DNA of 64,000 nucleotides from Butyricimonas paravirosa (GTDB lineage: Bacteria > Bacteroidota > Bacteroidia > Bacteroidales > Marinifilaceae): assembly GCF_032878955.1 (NCBI RefSeq), contig NZ_CP043839.1, positions 1,178,001 through 1,242,000 of the forward strand, in the 5' to 3' direction. How positions within the stretch are numbered: position 1 is the first letter of the stretch; each line of letters starts with the position of its first letter. The translations under genes were made by a program, and so were the position numbers. Of the stretch, positions 63,255 through 64,000 are shown one piece after another. Under the pieces are notes generated by a model that was not told the DNA's origin, ran no database searches, and was given only the letters and a program-made list of their open reading frames with translations.

Positions 63255-63269
63255 TCATCATTTTAATGG

Positions 63270-63305
63270 AAAAAGCTGTTCAAAGACACCTTCAAACAGC
63301 TTTTA
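63270..63305 (-). terminator. Terminator of trxB
   Basis: AAAGCTGTT and AACAGCTTT pair across a 14-nt loop, followed on the minus strand by TTCC; 37 nt after the trxB stop. Confidence 0.7.
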
Positions 63306-63342
63306 TTTTATTTCAAAAAAGTTTTCTTCGAGAGAAAATCAC

Positions 63343-64000
63343 TTACGCGTGTAATTCTCCGATGTAACGTTCCGCATCAATAGCAGCACGGCAACCGGTT
63401 CCGGCAGCAGCAATTCCCTGACGATAAGTCGGGTCCATCACGTCTCCTGCGGCAAACACACCCGGTACATTCGTCTTGCAAGACTTACCTTCGGTAATGA
63501 TATACCCTTGCTCGTCGACTTCGATATATTTTTTGAACACTTCTGTATTCGGAGTATGCCCGATAGCCAGGAAGAACCCGTCAATCTTAATCTCCTTGGT
63601 TGCCTCTTCCGGGGTTCCCTTCTTGTACACCAAACGAGCGCCCTCAACTCCCATGTCTGACCCAAACAATTCCAACGTGTTATGCTCGAACAATACTTCA
63701 ATGTTTTCCGTTCTGAACACACGTTCCTGCATAGCCTTCGATGCTCTCAAATAGTTCTTACGAACAATCAAATATACTTTACGACACAACCCGGCCAAAT
63801 AAGTAGCCTCCTCGCAAGCGGTATCTCCACCACCTACAACAGCCACGTCTTTTCCGCGATAGAAGAATCCGTCGCAAGTTGCACAAGCACTAACACCAGC
63901 CCCGCGGAATGCCTCTTCTGAAGGCAGACCCAAGTACTTGGCAGTTGCACCCGTTGCAATAATCACGGCATCCGCCTCGATCACCTTCTCCCCGTCGATC
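63343..64000 (-). CDS. trxB: Thioredoxin reductase (C-terminal part; 5' end outside window)
   Basis: The visible ~219 residues contain the redox motif CATC (SACATCDGFFYRGKDVAVVGGGDTACEE), the NADP-binding GGGDTA loop, the middle VLFEHNTLELFG, and the C-terminal FAD segment GVFAAGDVMDPTYRQ. The reading frame remains open to the window end, so the N-terminal FAD-binding part is outside. It reduces thioredoxin with NADPH. Confidence 0.95.
   Translation of the reverse strand, partial: IDGEKVIEADAVIIATGATAKYLGLPSEEAFRGAGVSACATCDGFFYRGKDVAVVGGGDTACEEATYLAGLCRKVYLIVRKNYLRASKAMQERVFRTENIEVLFEHNTLELFGSDMGVEGARLVYKKGTPEEATKEIKIDGFFLAIGHTPNTEVFKKYIEVDEQGYIITEGKSCKTNVPGVFAAGDVMDPTYRQGIAAAGTGCRAAIDAERYIGELHA

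Overview
The window looks like a chromosomal segment from a gut-type Bacteroidales bacterium. Four things point there: promoters of the Bacteroidetes form (TTTG, about 19 nt, TAnnTTTG), many short lipoproteins with an MKNKxLLLLxLG...C leader, LytTR and PAS kinases, and Bacteroidetes-only domain families (DUF4925-like, PCMD, DUF4251, DUF2027-Smr). The genus is not certain. The gad/glutaminase/K+ channel set and the codon use would fit Odoribacteraceae, but that is inference.

Layout. 0-6.3 kb: a minus-strand kdp potassium-pump operon, including an unannotated 26-aa KdpF and a second 31-aa membrane microprotein, behind an NtrC-type regulator gene. 6.5-12.5 kb: a tight plus-strand operon of VTC-type polymerase, DUF4956 membrane protein, DUF2490 protein, LytS-like kinase, LytTR regulator and beta-helix lipoprotein. 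12.5-12.9 kb: tRNA-Ser(UGA) with a 143-bp tandem array of its terminator and tail. 13-18.5 kb: small enzymes, then a trypsin-like protease paired with an unknown Met/Gln-rich protein. 18.8-28.9 kb: sensor kinases (one lacking its phospho-accepting His), transporters and a methyltransferase. 29-35.3 kb: glutamate acid-resistance genes (gadC, glsA, K+ channel, gadB) around a cold-shock protein. 35.4-44.1 kb: pentapeptide protein, two paralogous acyl-CoA synthetases, DUF4251 protein, AAA ATPase and an HhH/beta-barrel protein. 44.2-51.9 kb: a complete minus-strand histidine operon hisGDCB-HA-F-IE, headed by a His-rich leader peptide and a terminator, that is, a transcription attenuator. 52.4-58.1 kb: four related lipoprotein genes; the first two are divergent and separated by a 195-bp AT-rich segment between perfect 21-bp inverted repeats, a candidate invertible promoter. 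58.3-64 kb: RluA synthase, urocanate hydratase, DUF2027-Smr protein, a putative outer-membrane protein and the C-terminal part of thioredoxin reductase.

The intergenic DNA is unusually structured. At least six copies of a MITE-like element share termini related to GAGGCTGTCCAAAAAGTCAT / ATGACTTTTTGGACAGCCCC but carry one of two unrelated GC-rich palindromic cores. One copy sits inside the his operon. The most interesting items are the putative invertible promoter of the lipoprotein cluster, the his attenuator with its decayed second copy 0.7 kb upstream, the probable sigma-54 control of kdp, the VTC/DUF4956/LytTR operon, and the Asn-for-His sensor kinase.
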